This document shows positions 1 to 8,218 of a stretch of DNA of 64,000 bases, in pieces (within the stretch, counting starts at the first letter, position 1; each line of letters begins with the position of its first letter). Origin of the DNA: Methanolinea sp. (lineage in GTDB: Archaea > Halobacteriota > Methanomicrobia > Methanomicrobiales > Methanospirillaceae); contig JADFDO010000003.1 of NCBI GenBank assembly GCA_018262855.1, forward strand, positions 124,001 to 188,000, given 5' to 3'. A model generated the notes under the pieces. It saw nothing but the letters and a program-made list of their open reading frames with translations. It was not told the DNA's origin and searched no databases. A program made the position numbers and the translations under genes.

Positions 1-618
1 CTCCCACGCCCGATTGCTCACCGACAGGGCTGAAAGCCCGGCAGGGGCTGCCAGGCATTTCTGGGAGCCGACAACTGCCACATCAACACCCCAGGCATCT
101 GACTTCACGAGGTCCCCTGCGATTGAGGTGATGCCATCCATCACAAACAGTGCGTCATACTTCCTTGCAAGCCTGCCAACCTTCTCTGCGGGATTTCTGA
201 TCCCGGCAGAGGTCTCATTGTGCACGAGGGTAATCATCTCGGCGCCTTCCGAGAGTGCTTTTTCTAGCTTGCCGAGGTCGAGCGGGGTCCCCCATTCAGA
301 TCCGATCTCGATTGCAGACCCGTAGCGTTGTGATATCTTATAGAGCCGTTCCCCGAACTTGCCATTCACAAGGCAGGCAATTTTCCGGCCCCTGCCAAAG
401 TTACCCACAGCCGCTTCCATTGAGGCGGTCCCCGAGCCGCTTATGACAAAGAGGTCATTCTCGGTCCCGAATGCTGTTTTCAGAATCCGGACGCAGTCTG
501 CGTAAACACCTGAGAACTCTTTCCCGCGGTGGTTGATTGCCTGGCGCATCATTGCTGCCCGGACCCTTTCCGGCATGGGTACCGGGCCAGGCAGCATCAG
601 GAGAGGTTCTTTTTCCAT
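1..618 (-). CDS. class V aminotransferase (5' part; runs off the left edge)
   Basis: This is a pyridoxal-phosphate enzyme of the alanine-glyoxylate/serine-pyruvate/aspartate aminotransferase group. The 206 visible codons begin at the ATG at 618 with an N-terminus rich in LPGPVPMPERV, which is typical of the family, followed by INHRGKEFS, SGSGTASMEAA, and a PLP-lysine region VVGSQKCLAAPAGLS near the cut. The C-terminal domain lies outside the window. It is divergent from purE with 46 bp between the starts. In methanogens such enzymes act in aspartate, alanine or serine metabolism; the exact substrate cannot be told from this fragment. Confidence 0.85.
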   Translation of the reverse strand, partial: MEKEPLLMLPGPVPMPERVRAAMMRQAINHRGKEFSGVYADCVRILKTAFGTENDLFVISGSGTASMEAAVGNFGRGRKIACLVNGKFGERLYKISQRYGSAIEIGSEWGTPLDLGKLEKALSEGAEMITLVHNETSAGIRNPAEKVGRLARKYDALFVMDGITSIAGDLVKSDAWGVDVAVVGSQKCLAAPAGLSALSVSNRAWE

Positions 619-634
619 TAAAACCAGCCCATAG

Positions 635-644
635 TATTTTTATA
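635..644 (+). promoter_or_regulatory. TATA box of purE
   Basis: The A/T string ATTTTTATAA is centred about 26 bp upstream of the purE ATG at 665. This is the spacing of an archaeal TATA box to a leaderless transcription start. Confidence 0.5.
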
Positions 645-664
645 ACGCCGGCATATAAGTGTGG

Positions 665-1066
665 ATGGCGAATCCGATGGTTGTTGTTGCCATTCTCAGC
701 GGATCGGCCTCCGATGCGGCCATTGTCGACAAGACCGCGGCAGTCCTTGCGAGAAACGGGATTACATACGATACACGTGTTATTTCTGCTCACAGGGAAC
801 CCGATACCCTGGATCAGTACATCAAAACGAGTGATTGCAAGATTTTTATCGCTATTGCCGGGCTCTCTGCTGCTCTTCCAGGAGTGATCGCATCAAAGAC
901 CGAAAAACCTGTTATCGGGGTACCGGTCAGCGGAAATATGATGGGAGGCCTCGATGCTCTACTCTCTATCGTGCAGATGCCAAGAGGTGTCCCTGTTGCC
1001 TGTGTGGGTCTTGACAATGGCGAGAATGCTGCGTTGCTGGCAATCAGAATGCTCAGCATACAATAA
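665..1066 (+). CDS. purE: PurE, 5-(carboxyamino)imidazole ribonucleotide mutase / AIR carboxylase
   Basis: PurE forms 4-carboxy-AIR in de novo purine synthesis. The protein of about 133 residues has the family signatures SGSASD (phosphate loop), SAHREPD (catalytic His region), and the C-terminal [34 protein letters not shown] and [12 protein letters not shown] segments. The ATG at 665 is preferred because the upstream TATA box would start the transcript right there. A GTG at 659 and an ATG at 677 are in-frame alternatives, and the 677 start aligns best with short archaeal PurE proteins. No purK is seen nearby. Confidence 0.93.
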   Translation: MANPMVVVAILSGSASDAAIVDKTAAVLARNGITYDTRVISAHREPDTLDQYIKTSDCKIFIAIAGLSAALPGVIASKTEKPVIGVPVSGNMMGGLDALLSIVQMPRGVPVACVGLDNGENAALLAIRMLSIQ

Positions 1067-1241
1067 TTAACCCTATTGTAGCCATTTTCCCAGGAATTAA
1101 ATGATCAAATGGATGCCTTCCCGGGGCTTCCGTTTAATCCCCCTGCCTTTTTCCTATTGTATATACCATTAAATGACTTCTTACTGTTTTTACTTCGTTT
1201 ATCGTCTATTGCCTCAAAAGAAACCCTTTTTAAAAAAAGTA

Positions 1242-1258
1242 GGGGTTGGCCAATCCCC
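1242..1258. repeat. small interrupted palindrome downstream of purE
   Basis: GGGGTTGGCCAATCCCC has a perfect TTGGCCAA core flanked by GGGG and CCCC arms offset by one base. It lies in the 253-bp gap between the convergent ends of purE and moaB. It could be a protein-binding site or a 3' hairpin; nothing else identifiable is in this gap. Confidence 0.3.
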
Positions 1259-1319
1259 GAATAACCGCACGATAATGTTGTATATCTTAAGCATACCCTG
1301 CCAGCTTCAGTAGACGAAA

Positions 1320-1814
1320 TCAGGGGTGCTTTTGTGCATGGGTGAGTATGTGTCGTAATTCGGGCAGGATAAGGTCGCGTGTAGCGAGAGTGACTGCAGG
1401 TGTAGATCCTGGAATGCAGAATACAACCTTGCCTCCGGTGATTCCTGCAATGGCCCGGGACAGCATGGCTGCGGTCCCGACTTCTGCCATGCTCTTTGCC
1501 CTGAAGATCTCGCCGAATCCATCAATTTTTCTTTCAAGAAGAGGTGAAACCGCTTCGATTGTGCAGTCATCAGGTGTAAGGCCCGTTCCACCGTTCATGA
1601 TAACACAATTATTTGTGCGAAGTGCCTCAAGCAGAGTTCTCCGAATCTCCTCCACACTATCAGGCACGATGGTATAGTAATTTACGGGTAATCCCGAATT
1701 TCCCAGGAGTTCCCTGATCGTCTTCCCACTGGTATCGTTTTTTGTGGTCCTCGTGCTTGATACGGTTATTACTGCAGCCTGGATGGCAAATGGAAGTTCG
1801 TGATCCTTTTTCAT
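1320..1814 (-). CDS. moaB: MoaB/MogA-family molybdopterin adenylyltransferase
   Basis: MoaB-type proteins adenylylate molybdopterin before metal insertion, which methanogens need for molybdenum or tungsten formylmethanofuran and formate dehydrogenases. The 164-residue protein has VITVSSTRTTKNDTSGK, the MNGGTGLTPDD active-site loop, and FGEIFRAKSM and FCIPGSTPAV near the C-terminus, all characteristic of the MoaB/MogA fold. The reading frame stays open upstream to 1958, but that extension would run through an origin repeat at 1899-1918 and looks non-family, so the ATG at 1814 is chosen. Confidence 0.88.
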   Translation of the reverse strand: MKKDHELPFAIQAAVITVSSTRTTKNDTSGKTIRELLGNSGLPVNYYTIVPDSVEEIRRTLLEALRTNNCVIMNGGTGLTPDDCTIEAVSPLLERKIDGFGEIFRAKSMAEVGTAAMLSRAIAGITGGKVVFCIPGSTPAVTLATRDLILPELRHILTHAQKHP

Positions 1815-1898
1815 CCCGGTAATGGTGTACCCTTGAAGAGGATAAACGATGGCAATAGGAATGCATAACTCACCTGTAGGATCGATAATCAGGGTAGA

Positions 1899-1918
1899 CC
1901 CCATTATTTCCACTGGAA
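1899..1918 (-). repeat. ORB repeat 1
   Basis: On the minus strand this reads TTCCAGTGGAAATAATGGGG: the mini-ORB dyad TCCAGTGGA followed by the G-string. It matches repeat 4 closely and lies inside the spurious upstream extension of moaB. Confidence 0.8.
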
Positions 1919-2089
1919 TCCTTATACCTGGTGGCCGTTCGGTCTGAAAAACAATCAAGGGCCTACAGATATAATCTCAATAAGAGTGGCATTATCTATA
2001 AAGAAAATTAAAATATATATTTATGGGCTTCCTTTCTCTATATTTTAACAATAGTAAGTATTACACCGGTGATTGAAGGAACAATTATA

Positions 2090-2110
2090 CCCCTTTGTTT
2101 CCACTGGAAC
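2090..2110 (-). repeat. ORB repeat 2
   Basis: On the minus strand the dyad TTCCAGTGGAAAC is followed by AAAGGGG, which fits the canonical archaeal ORB. Over 21 bp it differs from repeat 3 at only one central base. Confidence 0.85.
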
Positions 2111-2277
2111 TACGTACTAATATTTCCTAAAATTGAAAATACCTCTTTAAATCACTATTTTTGTAAGATATATTTCACTCTATGATTTACCCACTATCTC
2201 TCTATAGATTGATTTTTCTCTTTATTTCAAAATGAATTCCATTAATATTTTATATGAAAAAAGTTTAATGAGGAATG

Positions 2278-2321
2278 ACCAGTTTTTAACAAAGGTTTCA
2301 TGAAAAGAAACCAGTTTTTAA
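2278..2321. repeat. paired 12-bp direct repeats flanking an inverted repeat in the origin core
   Basis: ACCAGTTTTTAA occurs at 2278-2289 and again at 2310-2321, 32 bp apart start to start (about three helical turns). Between them GGTTTC (2294-2299) and GAAACC (2307-2312) form an inverted repeat. The block abuts ORB repeat 3 and may be part of the unwinding element or an accessory binding site. Confidence 0.55.
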
Positions 2322-2325
2322 AATT

Positions 2326-2346
2326 GTTCCAATGGAAACAAAGGGG
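2326..2346 (+). repeat. ORB repeat 3
   Basis: The dyad TTCCAATGGAAAC followed by AAAGGGG is a canonical ORB in plus orientation, facing repeat 2 across the AT-rich core. Confidence 0.85.
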
Positions 2347-2459
2347 TCAGGGGAATGTAAGGGGGATTGATAAACTCCTATGGAAAAAAAGGTTTTTCAC
2401 ATCAGTAAAAGAATTAATTATTTCACTTAAAAATGGATTAGAATAGATTTAATAAGATT

Positions 2460-2479
2460 GTCCAGTGGAAATTAAGGGG
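2460..2479 (+). repeat. ORB repeat 4, just upstream of cdc6
   Basis: GTCCAGTGGAAATTAAGGGG keeps the dyad and G-string. A GTG at 2465 that opens the longest cdc6 frame lies inside this repeat, which argues for a downstream start. Cdc6 binding here could also autoregulate the gene. Confidence 0.8.
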
Positions 2480-2548
2480 TTTATATGGGAGACAAACAGG
2501 CATCTTTTTTTACAAGATATACCAATGTTCATCTCCCAGGGGAACAGG

Positions 2549-3832
2549 ATGGTTGAGCAGCAGGAAGCGTCAGTAGGACTTTTTAAGAAATATCTGGAAA
2601 CGAATAAAATATTCAAGAATCGTGAAGTTCTCCGACACTCTTATCGCCCACAGATCCTGCCTCACCGGCGACCCCAGATCGATCAGGTTGCATCAATTCT
2701 TGCACCGGCACTCAGGAACGAAACACCTTCAAATATTCTCATATATGGCAAAACCGGCACGGGAAAGACGGCCAGTGTCAGGTATGTTGGAGGCGAGCTA
2801 GAAAATGCTGGACTTCACATGGGCACAGTGTGCCGGGTCGTACACCTGAATTGTGAAGTGATTGATACCCAGTACAGGGTTCTTGCCCAGATCTCAAAAA
2901 CCCTCCTTGGGGAGGATGAGACACCAAGTGATAAATCCCGGACTCATATTCCCATGACAGGGTGGCCAACGGATCAGGTATACCAGGAGTTGAAGAACCA
3001 GCTTGAGACTATGGGAGGTGTCCTCATCATCGTGCTGGACGAGATAGACAAGCTGGTGAAAAAGAGCGGGGACGAAACACTCTACAATCTGACGAGAATT
3101 AATTCCGATCTGAAAAAATCGAAAGTCAGCATGATTGGAATCTCAAATGACCTTTCATTCAAGGATTTTCTCGATCCTCGTGTTCTCTCCTCGCTCAGCG
3201 AAGAGGAACTGGTATTTCCCCCATACAACGCCCCCCAGCTCTGCGATATCCTGCAGCAGCGTGCAGAGATTGCTTTCCTGGATGGAGTTCTTGAAGAGGG
3301 AGTCATTCCACTCTGTGCCGCTCTTGCAGCCCAGGAGCACGGAGATGCCAGGCGCGCTCTTGACCTTCTGAGAGTCTCGGGGGAACTTGCGGACCGGGAC
3401 ATTTCTGGCAAGGTGACCGAGCAGAATGTGAAGAGTGCTCAGGCCAAGATTGAGACCGATTCCATGATCGAATGCATTGCTACTCTCCCAACCCAGAGCA
3501 AGGTGGTTCTTTATTCTATGCTCCTGCTCGACCAGATCGGACAGACGATTTTTACGAGTGGCGAGGTGAGCAGGATTTACAAGGAGATAGCGCCTACGAT
3601 AGACCTTGATGTCCTGACCCACCGCAGGATTACAGATCTCATATCCGAGCTGAATATGCTTGGTGTGATCAATACCAGGGTAGTGAGCCGGGGACGCTAT
3701 GGCAGGACAAAAGAGATGTGGTTTGATACCAATACGCATAAGATATGGGATGTCATCACCTCAGATACCCGCCTGAGTGCCCAGGGCCTTGCAGAGCGGG
3801 ATATCCAGTGGTGTAAATCCCTGTTCAGGTGA
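2549..3832 (+). CDS. cdc6: Orc1/Cdc6 replication initiator
   Basis: This AAA+ protein binds ORB repeats, opens the origin and loads the MCM helicase. The 427-residue protein has Walker A GKTGTGKT at 67-74, Walker B VLDEIDK at 162-168, a sensor-1-like MIGISND segment, the sensor-2 region GDARRALDLL, and a C-terminal winged-helix domain that contacts DNA. The ATG at 2549 is chosen because a purine-rich stretch precedes it and the upstream in-frame GTG at 2465 falls inside an ORB; an ATG at 2525 is also possible. It sits immediately beside its predicted origin. Confidence 0.95.
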   Translation: MVEQQEASVGLFKKYLETNKIFKNREVLRHSYRPQILPHRRPQIDQVASILAPALRNETPSNILIYGKTGTGKTASVRYVGGELENAGLHMGTVCRVVHLNCEVIDTQYRVLAQISKTLLGEDETPSDKSRTHIPMTGWPTDQVYQELKNQLETMGGVLIIVLDEIDKLVKKSGDETLYNLTRINSDLKKSKVSMIGISNDLSFKDFLDPRVLSSLSEEELVFPPYNAPQLCDILQQRAEIAFLDGVLEEGVIPLCAALAAQEHGDARRALDLLRVSGELADRDISGKVTEQNVKSAQAKIETDSMIECIATLPTQSKVVLYSMLLLDQIGQTIFTSGEVSRIYKEIAPTIDLDVLTHRRITDLISELNMLGVINTRVVSRGRYGRTKEMWFDTNTHKIWDVITSDTRLSAQGLAERDIQWCKSLFR

Positions 3833-3839
3833 AAAACAA

Positions 3840-4331
3840 ATGGACGATAAGGACCTTCTCCTGCTCCAGCTTCTGGAGGAGAACAGCCGCCTGACCACCC
3901 GTGACATGGCCGTCATGGCCGAGATGTCACCCGAAGAGACGCAGGCACGGATTGCCGCAATGGAGGCAGCAGGCGTGATCCGCAGCTACTCGGCAGTAAT
4001 AGACTGGGAGAGGGCAGGAAATGGCGAAGTGTCCGCAATTATCGAGCTGAAAGTCAATCCTGAAAGGGATTATGGATACGACCGGATCGCCGAGAGGATT
4101 GCCAGATTCAGGCAGGTCCGCTCGCTGCGGCTCATAACAGGGACATATGACCTACAACTCACCGTGACCGGGAAGAACATGCAGGAAGTGGCCAGATTTG
4201 TCTCGGAATACATCGCCCCCATGGATCGCATACGCGAAACGGCCACTCATATCATCATGAAAATTTACAAGGAGAACGGGAGGACCTTCTGTGAAAAGGA
4301 AGGTACCGAACGGATCCCCTATTCCCTCTGA
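3840..4331 (+). CDS. Lrp/AsnC-family transcriptional regulator
   Basis: A 163-residue regulator with an N-terminal helix-turn-helix (LLEENSRLTTRDMAVMAEMSPEETQARIAAMEAAGVI) and a C-terminal RAM/effector-binding domain that includes LRLITGTYDLQLTVTG. Lrp-type proteins form octamers and sense amino acids. It starts 7 bp after cdc6 and ends 9 bp before the aminotransferase gene, so it probably regulates or is co-transcribed with that gene. The same Lrp-aminotransferase pairing is common in euryarchaea. Confidence 0.9.
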   Translation: MDDKDLLLLQLLEENSRLTTRDMAVMAEMSPEETQARIAAMEAAGVIRSYSAVIDWERAGNGEVSAIIELKVNPERDYGYDRIAERIARFRQVRSLRLITGTYDLQLTVTGKNMQEVARFVSEYIAPMDRIRETATHIIMKIYKENGRTFCEKEGTERIPYSL

Positions 4332-4340
4332 GTGATCTCT

Positions 4341-5501
4341 ATGAGAGACTTTATCTCACAAAGGGCCAGGGAGATTCCTCCGTCAGGGATAAGAAAGTTC
4401 TTTGACCTTGCACTTACGATGGATGAGGTGATATCGCTTGGCGTGGGAGAGCCGGATTTTCCCACGCCGTGGAACCTGTGCGAGGCCAGCATCTATTCGA
4501 TCGAACAGGGAGGAACATCCTATACTTCCAACCGGGGTCTCCAATCACTCAGGGAGGCCCTTTCCCGCTATCTCCATGATCACTACCACCTCTCCTACGA
4601 TCCTGACGATGAAATGATCATTACCACAGGCGTCTCGGAAGGACTTGACATTGCAATCAGGGCGGTGGTTGATCCTGGCGATGAAGTCCTGGTGGCAGAA
4701 CCGTGTTACGTCTCCTACTCTCCCTGTGTCAGCCTTGCAGGCGGAATTCCTGTCCCGGTCAGGTGTATGGAAAAAGATCATTTCTGCCTCAATCCCGACC
4801 GCCTGATGGAGAAGGTTACCCCAAAGAGCAAGGCACTCATTATTAATTTCCCGAATAATCCCACCGGTGCGGTCATGCGAACCGAGGATTTGAGGGCAAT
4901 CGCGGATATCGTGTGCGATCACGACCTGATTCTCATCAGTGACGAGGTCTATGCAGAGCTCACGTACGAAGGAAAGCATGTGTCATCGGCGACAGTCGGT
5001 GATCTTGCTGCCAGGACCGTAACACTGAACGGTTTTTCAAAAGCGTACGCAATGACCGGGTGGCGAATCGGGTATCTTTGTGCACCTAAAGAGATCTGCG
5101 ATGCCGCTCTCAAAATACACCAGTATGTGATGCTGTGTGCACCTGTGATGGGGCAGGTTGCAGCACTTGCAGGAATCAGGAGGGGAGAGGAAGAAAAGGA
5201 CCGGATGGTTCGTGAGTATCGCGTACGCCGGAATCTCTTCGTGGAGAGCCTCAACAGGATTGGACTCTCCTGTCACCTCCCCGAAGGGGCATTCTATGCC
5301 TTCCCCTCTGTTGAAAAATTGGGACTCTCCGATAATGAGTTTGCTGAACGCCTCCTCAAGGAAGAACACGTTGCAGCAGTCCCCGGCAACGTCTTTGGCA
5401 GCGGCGGGGAGGGGCACCTGCGTTGTGCCTATGCGGTATCGCGAAAGGATCTCAATGAGGCAGTCAGGAGGATGGAACAGTTTATCTCCAGGTTATCGTG
5501 A
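4341..5501 (+). CDS. class I/II PLP-dependent aminotransferase
   Basis: A 386-residue fold-type I aminotransferase of the aspartate/aromatic group. Recognisable parts are GVGEPDFPTP near residue 35, the cofactor loop TGVSEGLD near 96, NFPNNPTG at 169-176, the PLP Asp in ISDEVYAEL, and the Schiff-base Lys234 in GFSKAYAMTGWRIGY. The ATG at 4341 follows GAGTGATCT, a good match to the archaeal anti-Shine-Dalgarno, so it is preferred to a GTG at 4332. Coupling to the Lrp gene suggests amino-acid-responsive expression. The substrate (aspartate, alanine or aromatic) cannot be decided by eye. Confidence 0.92.
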   Translation: MRDFISQRAREIPPSGIRKFFDLALTMDEVISLGVGEPDFPTPWNLCEASIYSIEQGGTSYTSNRGLQSLREALSRYLHDHYHLSYDPDDEMIITTGVSEGLDIAIRAVVDPGDEVLVAEPCYVSYSPCVSLAGGIPVPVRCMEKDHFCLNPDRLMEKVTPKSKALIINFPNNPTGAVMRTEDLRAIADIVCDHDLILISDEVYAELTYEGKHVSSATVGDLAARTVTLNGFSKAYAMTGWRIGYLCAPKEICDAALKIHQYVMLCAPVMGQVAALAGIRRGEEEKDRMVREYRVRRNLFVESLNRIGLSCHLPEGAFYAFPSVEKLGLSDNEFAERLLKEEHVAAVPGNVFGSGGEGHLRCAYAVSRKDLNEAVRRMEQFISRLS

Positions 5502-5695
5502 GAGAGGGTATACCAAAATTTTTCCTTCGTCTCCAAAAATGGGAAGAGCAATCCCATCATCACAGGGGTCCTGGCTATTTTGAATAGGAAGACCTTGAAC
5601 ACTGCGTTTCTGATAAATGAATAGTTCAGGCATTCAAACTACCCGGCAAACTGACAGGGAGTAATACTGGAAAGACAAGACGGAAGGGTCGATAC

Positions 5696-5705
5696 ACTTT
5701 TATCC
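5696..5705 (+). promoter_or_regulatory. TATA box of purA
   Basis: ACTTTTATCC is centred about 37 bp upstream of the purA ATG, predicting a leader of roughly 10 nt. Confidence 0.4.
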
Positions 5706-5736
5706 CCTGGCCAGACCTATAGTATATGGTTGTACC

Positions 5737-6747
5737 ATGAGCTGCACCATAATCGTCGGCGGATTTTTTGGTGATGAAGGGAAAGGAAAAATTGTTGCCC
5801 ACATCGCCCACCAGGACCACCCCACCATCATCTCCCGTGGCGGTGTGGGACCGAATGCGGGTCACACCGTGAAGATGGGGGAGAAGGAATTCGGGGTCAG
5901 GATGGTCCCTTCGGGCTTTGTGTATCCCAAAGCCCGGCTGATGATCGGGACCGGTGTCCTAGTCGATCCGCGGGTGCTTGCCCATGAAGTGGAGACGCTC
6001 GGAGTTGGAGGCCGGGTCTTTGTCGATGGCCGCTGCACCGTCATCGATGAGGTACATATACAGCGCGATAAGTCAAGCGATCACCTCGCCAAGACCATTG
6101 GAAGCACAGGCAGTGGCTGCGGGCCTGCCAATGCCGACAGGGTCATGAGGGTGGCGCGGCAGGCCAAAAACGTCCCCGAGCTCGCGCCTTATATCATCGA
6201 TGTTCCTCAGGAGATTAACAACGCACTTGACCGGAATGAGAATGTCCTGCTGGAAGGAACCCAGGGGTTCGGGATATCGCTCTATTACGGGACGTATCCT
6301 TACGTGACCAGCAAGGATACCTCTGCCTCCCAGATTGCTGCTGATAACGGGGTAGGTCCGACGAGAATCGACGACGTCGTGGTGGTCTTCAAGGCATATC
6401 CTACACGGGTCGGGGAAGGACCCTTTTCCACGGAAATGGAGAGGAAGGTCTCAGACAGCATGGGCATCCAGGAGTTCGGTACCGTGACACACCGGCAGAG
6501 GCGTATCGGACAGTGGGACGGAGCCATGGCCCGCTACTCAGCCATGATTAACGGATGCACCCAGGCAGCCATCACCGGAATCGACCGGGTGGACAAGGCC
6601 TGTTTTGGCATCACCGATTACGATAAGCTCACTAAAAAAGCCCTTGACTTCCTGGAAAAGGCTGAACAGGACATTGGATGCCCAATCACGCTCATTTCCA
6701 CGGGTCCGGACGTAGCCAATATCATCGATATCAGGGACCAGGTATGA
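5737..6747 (+). CDS. purA: adenylosuccinate synthetase
   Basis: PurA joins IMP and aspartate with GTP to make adenylosuccinate, the first AMP-specific step. The N-terminus IVGGFFGDEGKGK carries the phosphate loop and the catalytic Asp13. GGVGPNAGHT, GSTGSGCGPA, the EGTQGFGISLYYGTYPYVTS block and the C-terminal ITGIDRVDK GTP/IMP region follow. At 336 residues it is the short archaeal form, about 90 residues shorter than bacterial enzymes. Its stop overlaps the next gene's start (ATGA), so the two are translationally coupled. Confidence 0.95.
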   Translation: MSCTIIVGGFFGDEGKGKIVAHIAHQDHPTIISRGGVGPNAGHTVKMGEKEFGVRMVPSGFVYPKARLMIGTGVLVDPRVLAHEVETLGVGGRVFVDGRCTVIDEVHIQRDKSSDHLAKTIGSTGSGCGPANADRVMRVARQAKNVPELAPYIIDVPQEINNALDRNENVLLEGTQGFGISLYYGTYPYVTSKDTSASQIAADNGVGPTRIDDVVVVFKAYPTRVGEGPFSTEMERKVSDSMGIQEFGTVTHRQRRIGQWDGAMARYSAMINGCTQAAITGIDRVDKACFGITDYDKLTKKALDFLEKAEQDIGCPITLISTGPDVANIIDIRDQV

Positions 6748-6926
6748 AACGCGCCCTTCTTCCAATACTCTGCTGCCCGGTCTGCAAGGGAGACCTCGAG
6801 CTCCGTGTCACCGAAGAGAATGATGTTGAAATCCTGGAAGGGAGCCTCTACTGTGCCGCGTGCCGCGTTGATTATCCCATACAGGAGGGTATTCCAGATC
6901 TCCTCCCCCGCACTGCCAGTGAGTAA
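6744..6926 (+). CDS. Trm112-like zinc protein (UPF0434)
   Basis: A 60-residue protein with two Cys pairs, CCPVCKGDLEL and YCAACRVDYPIQEGIPDLLP, the hallmark of the Trm112/YcaR fold. In archaea and eukaryotes Trm112 is a stabilising partner of several RNA and protein methyltransferases. The gene overlaps the purA stop by 4 bp (ATGA), which fixes its start. Length and motifs fit the family fully. Confidence 0.85.
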   Translation: MKRALLPILCCPVCKGDLELRVTEENDVEILEGSLYCAACRVDYPIQEGIPDLLPRTASE

Positions 6927-7061
6927 TTTCTCGGTTGTGGTATTTCTGGCAAGAACCTGTTGCACCACTATTTTTCATTGCTCCGGACTCCAGAATCAAC
7001 CTCACACGTGAATGGGAGTGGATAATTTTTCATGTATCTTGATTGGGAAGTGAATTTTTTT
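6927..7061. other. gene-free stretch
   Basis: With the doubtful frame at 7062-7289 this makes a gap of about 367 bp between the Trm112-like gene and cbiB. I see no RNA gene, repeat or convincing promoter in this part. Confidence 0.4.
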
Positions 7062-7289
7062 TCAAATGTGAAAGAAATGGACCATGGTATGGGGGATCAT
7101 GGCAACCGGGTAGATAGCCGCACGCTCAACAACACTATGCGATACTCTCCAGTCGAAAAAATTTTCCACGGCGATTTGAAGTGGATAGGGATCCTGCAAG
7201 ACCCATTCACAGGCGTTCCTTGAAAGATATTCGAATAGTTCTTCTCGTTTCCGCGTGAGATCCTGAAAGGATTTATTCCCGGATGGCTT
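7062..7289 (-). pseudogene. possible gene remnant without a start codon
   Basis: The minus strand is open for 75 codons from a stop at 7290-7292 to a stop at 7062-7064, with no ATG in the first 60 codons. The translation looks protein-like, with segments LTRKREELFEYLSR, ACEWVLQDPYPLQIAVENFF and VERAAIYPVAMIPHTM. This amphipathic, aromatic-rich composition is unlike the low-quality plus-strand frame over the same DNA (7032-7223). I do not recognise the family. Its upstream end coincides with the start of cbiB, as if a gene had been truncated there. Confidence 0.25.
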
Positions 7290-7293
7290 TCAA

Positions 7294-8214
7294 ATGTTCT
7301 GGATCCGCCCGCTTGTACTTCCCCTCGCGCTTCTGGTTGACCGTGTGATCGGTGATCCCCACAGCCGGTTTCACCCGGTGGCGTTGCTGGGATCGTTCAT
7401 CGGGTGGTGGGGCCGGCCCGGACGATATGCTCCGTATGCCCAGTATGCTGTGGGAGTGATCATGTGGATTATCACGGCCATACTCTTTGCCACGCCCTTT
7501 CTTATTGCGGAATACTGCCTCCCTTGGTATGCGCTACTGATAGCCGGGCCATTGCTCCTGAAAACCTGCCTTGCGTGGCGGTCCCTCGAAGATCATGCCA
7601 TTGATGTCGAAAAGGCCCTTGTGCATGGCCTTGCTGATGGCAGGGAGAAGGTGCAGTATATGGTGAGCCGGAATCCCGGGACCCTCTCCACTGAACAGGT
7701 CCGCTCGGCTGCGTACGAGTCTGTATCTGAGAATCTTGTAGACAGCATTGTATCCCCCATCTGTTACTTTGCAGTCTTCGGCCTGCCCGGTGCAGCAGTC
7801 TTCAGGGCTGCGAATACCATGGATGCGATGCTTGGGTACAGGGATGAGAGGGCAAGCCTTGGATGGTTCTCTGCCAGGGCTGATGATGTCCTGAATTATA
7901 TACCGGCACGGATCACGGCAGCTCTTCTTCTCTGTTATTTCGCCGCAAGGGGGAGGTTTTCTCCAGCGCTCGAATGCCTTCGCAAGGATAGATCGAAGCG
8001 ACCGGGGTTCAACGGAGGGCTTCCCATGGCAGTGATTGCAGGGGGGACGGGTACACGCTTTGACAAGCCGGGGGTGTATTCGATCGGGCCGGGGGAAAAA
8101 TCACTTGAAGAAGCCGGTCCTGATATCCTGACTGCGGTCCGGGTATGCACCCTCGCCTTTACCCTGCTTGTGATGGTACTAATGTTTTTGGCTCTGCCCG
8201 TCGCATATATATAA
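7294..8214 (+). CDS. cbiB: CbiB/CobD adenosylcobinamide-phosphate synthase
   Basis: This membrane enzyme attaches aminopropanol phosphate to adenosylcobyric acid in the late cobamide pathway; methanogens need cobamides for methyltransferases. The 306-residue protein has the signature [18 protein letters not shown] at 16-33, several hydrophobic membrane segments, [27 protein letters not shown] and [12 protein letters not shown]. It ends 4 bp before pdxS, so the B12 and B6 genes may be co-transcribed. The ATG at 7294 lacks a ribosome binding site, and an A/T-rich TTTATT lies just upstream, suggesting a leaderless transcript. Confidence 0.93.
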   Translation: MFWIRPLVLPLALLVDRVIGDPHSRFHPVALLGSFIGWWGRPGRYAPYAQYAVGVIMWIITAILFATPFLIAEYCLPWYALLIAGPLLLKTCLAWRSLEDHAIDVEKALVHGLADGREKVQYMVSRNPGTLSTEQVRSAAYESVSENLVDSIVSPICYFAVFGLPGAAVFRAANTMDAMLGYRDERASLGWFSARADDVLNYIPARITAALLLCYFAARGRFSPALECLRKDRSKRPGFNGGLPMAVIAGGTGTRFDKPGVYSIGPGEKSLEEAGPDILTAVRVCTLAFTLLVMVLMFLALPVAYI

Positions 8215-8218
8215 GCAT

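Larger units (their letters stand above)
1815..2548. other. chromosomal replication origin (oriC) upstream of cdc6
   Basis: This 734-bp gene-free region between moaB and cdc6 carries four origin recognition box (ORB) repeats. They are arranged as two minus-oriented copies on the left (1899, 2090) and two plus-oriented copies on the right (2326, 2460), so the inverted pairs face a strongly AT-rich core at about 2111-2325. ORB pairs flanking an AT-rich unwinding element immediately upstream of orc1/cdc6 are the established euryarchaeal origin architecture. DNA polymerase D small subunit lies about 11 kb away. I did not compute GC skew. Confidence 0.88.

Noticed and set aside
7032-7223. Plus-strand frame of 63 codons before cbiB
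   Set aside because: Composition is poor (His/Asn/Met clusters), there is no ribosome binding site, and the opposite strand is more protein-like.
8203-8213. TATA-like string just upstream of pdxS
   Set aside because: It is only about 10 bp from the ATG, so a transcript would start inside the gene. It is part of the cbiB end and pdxS is best seen as co-transcribed.
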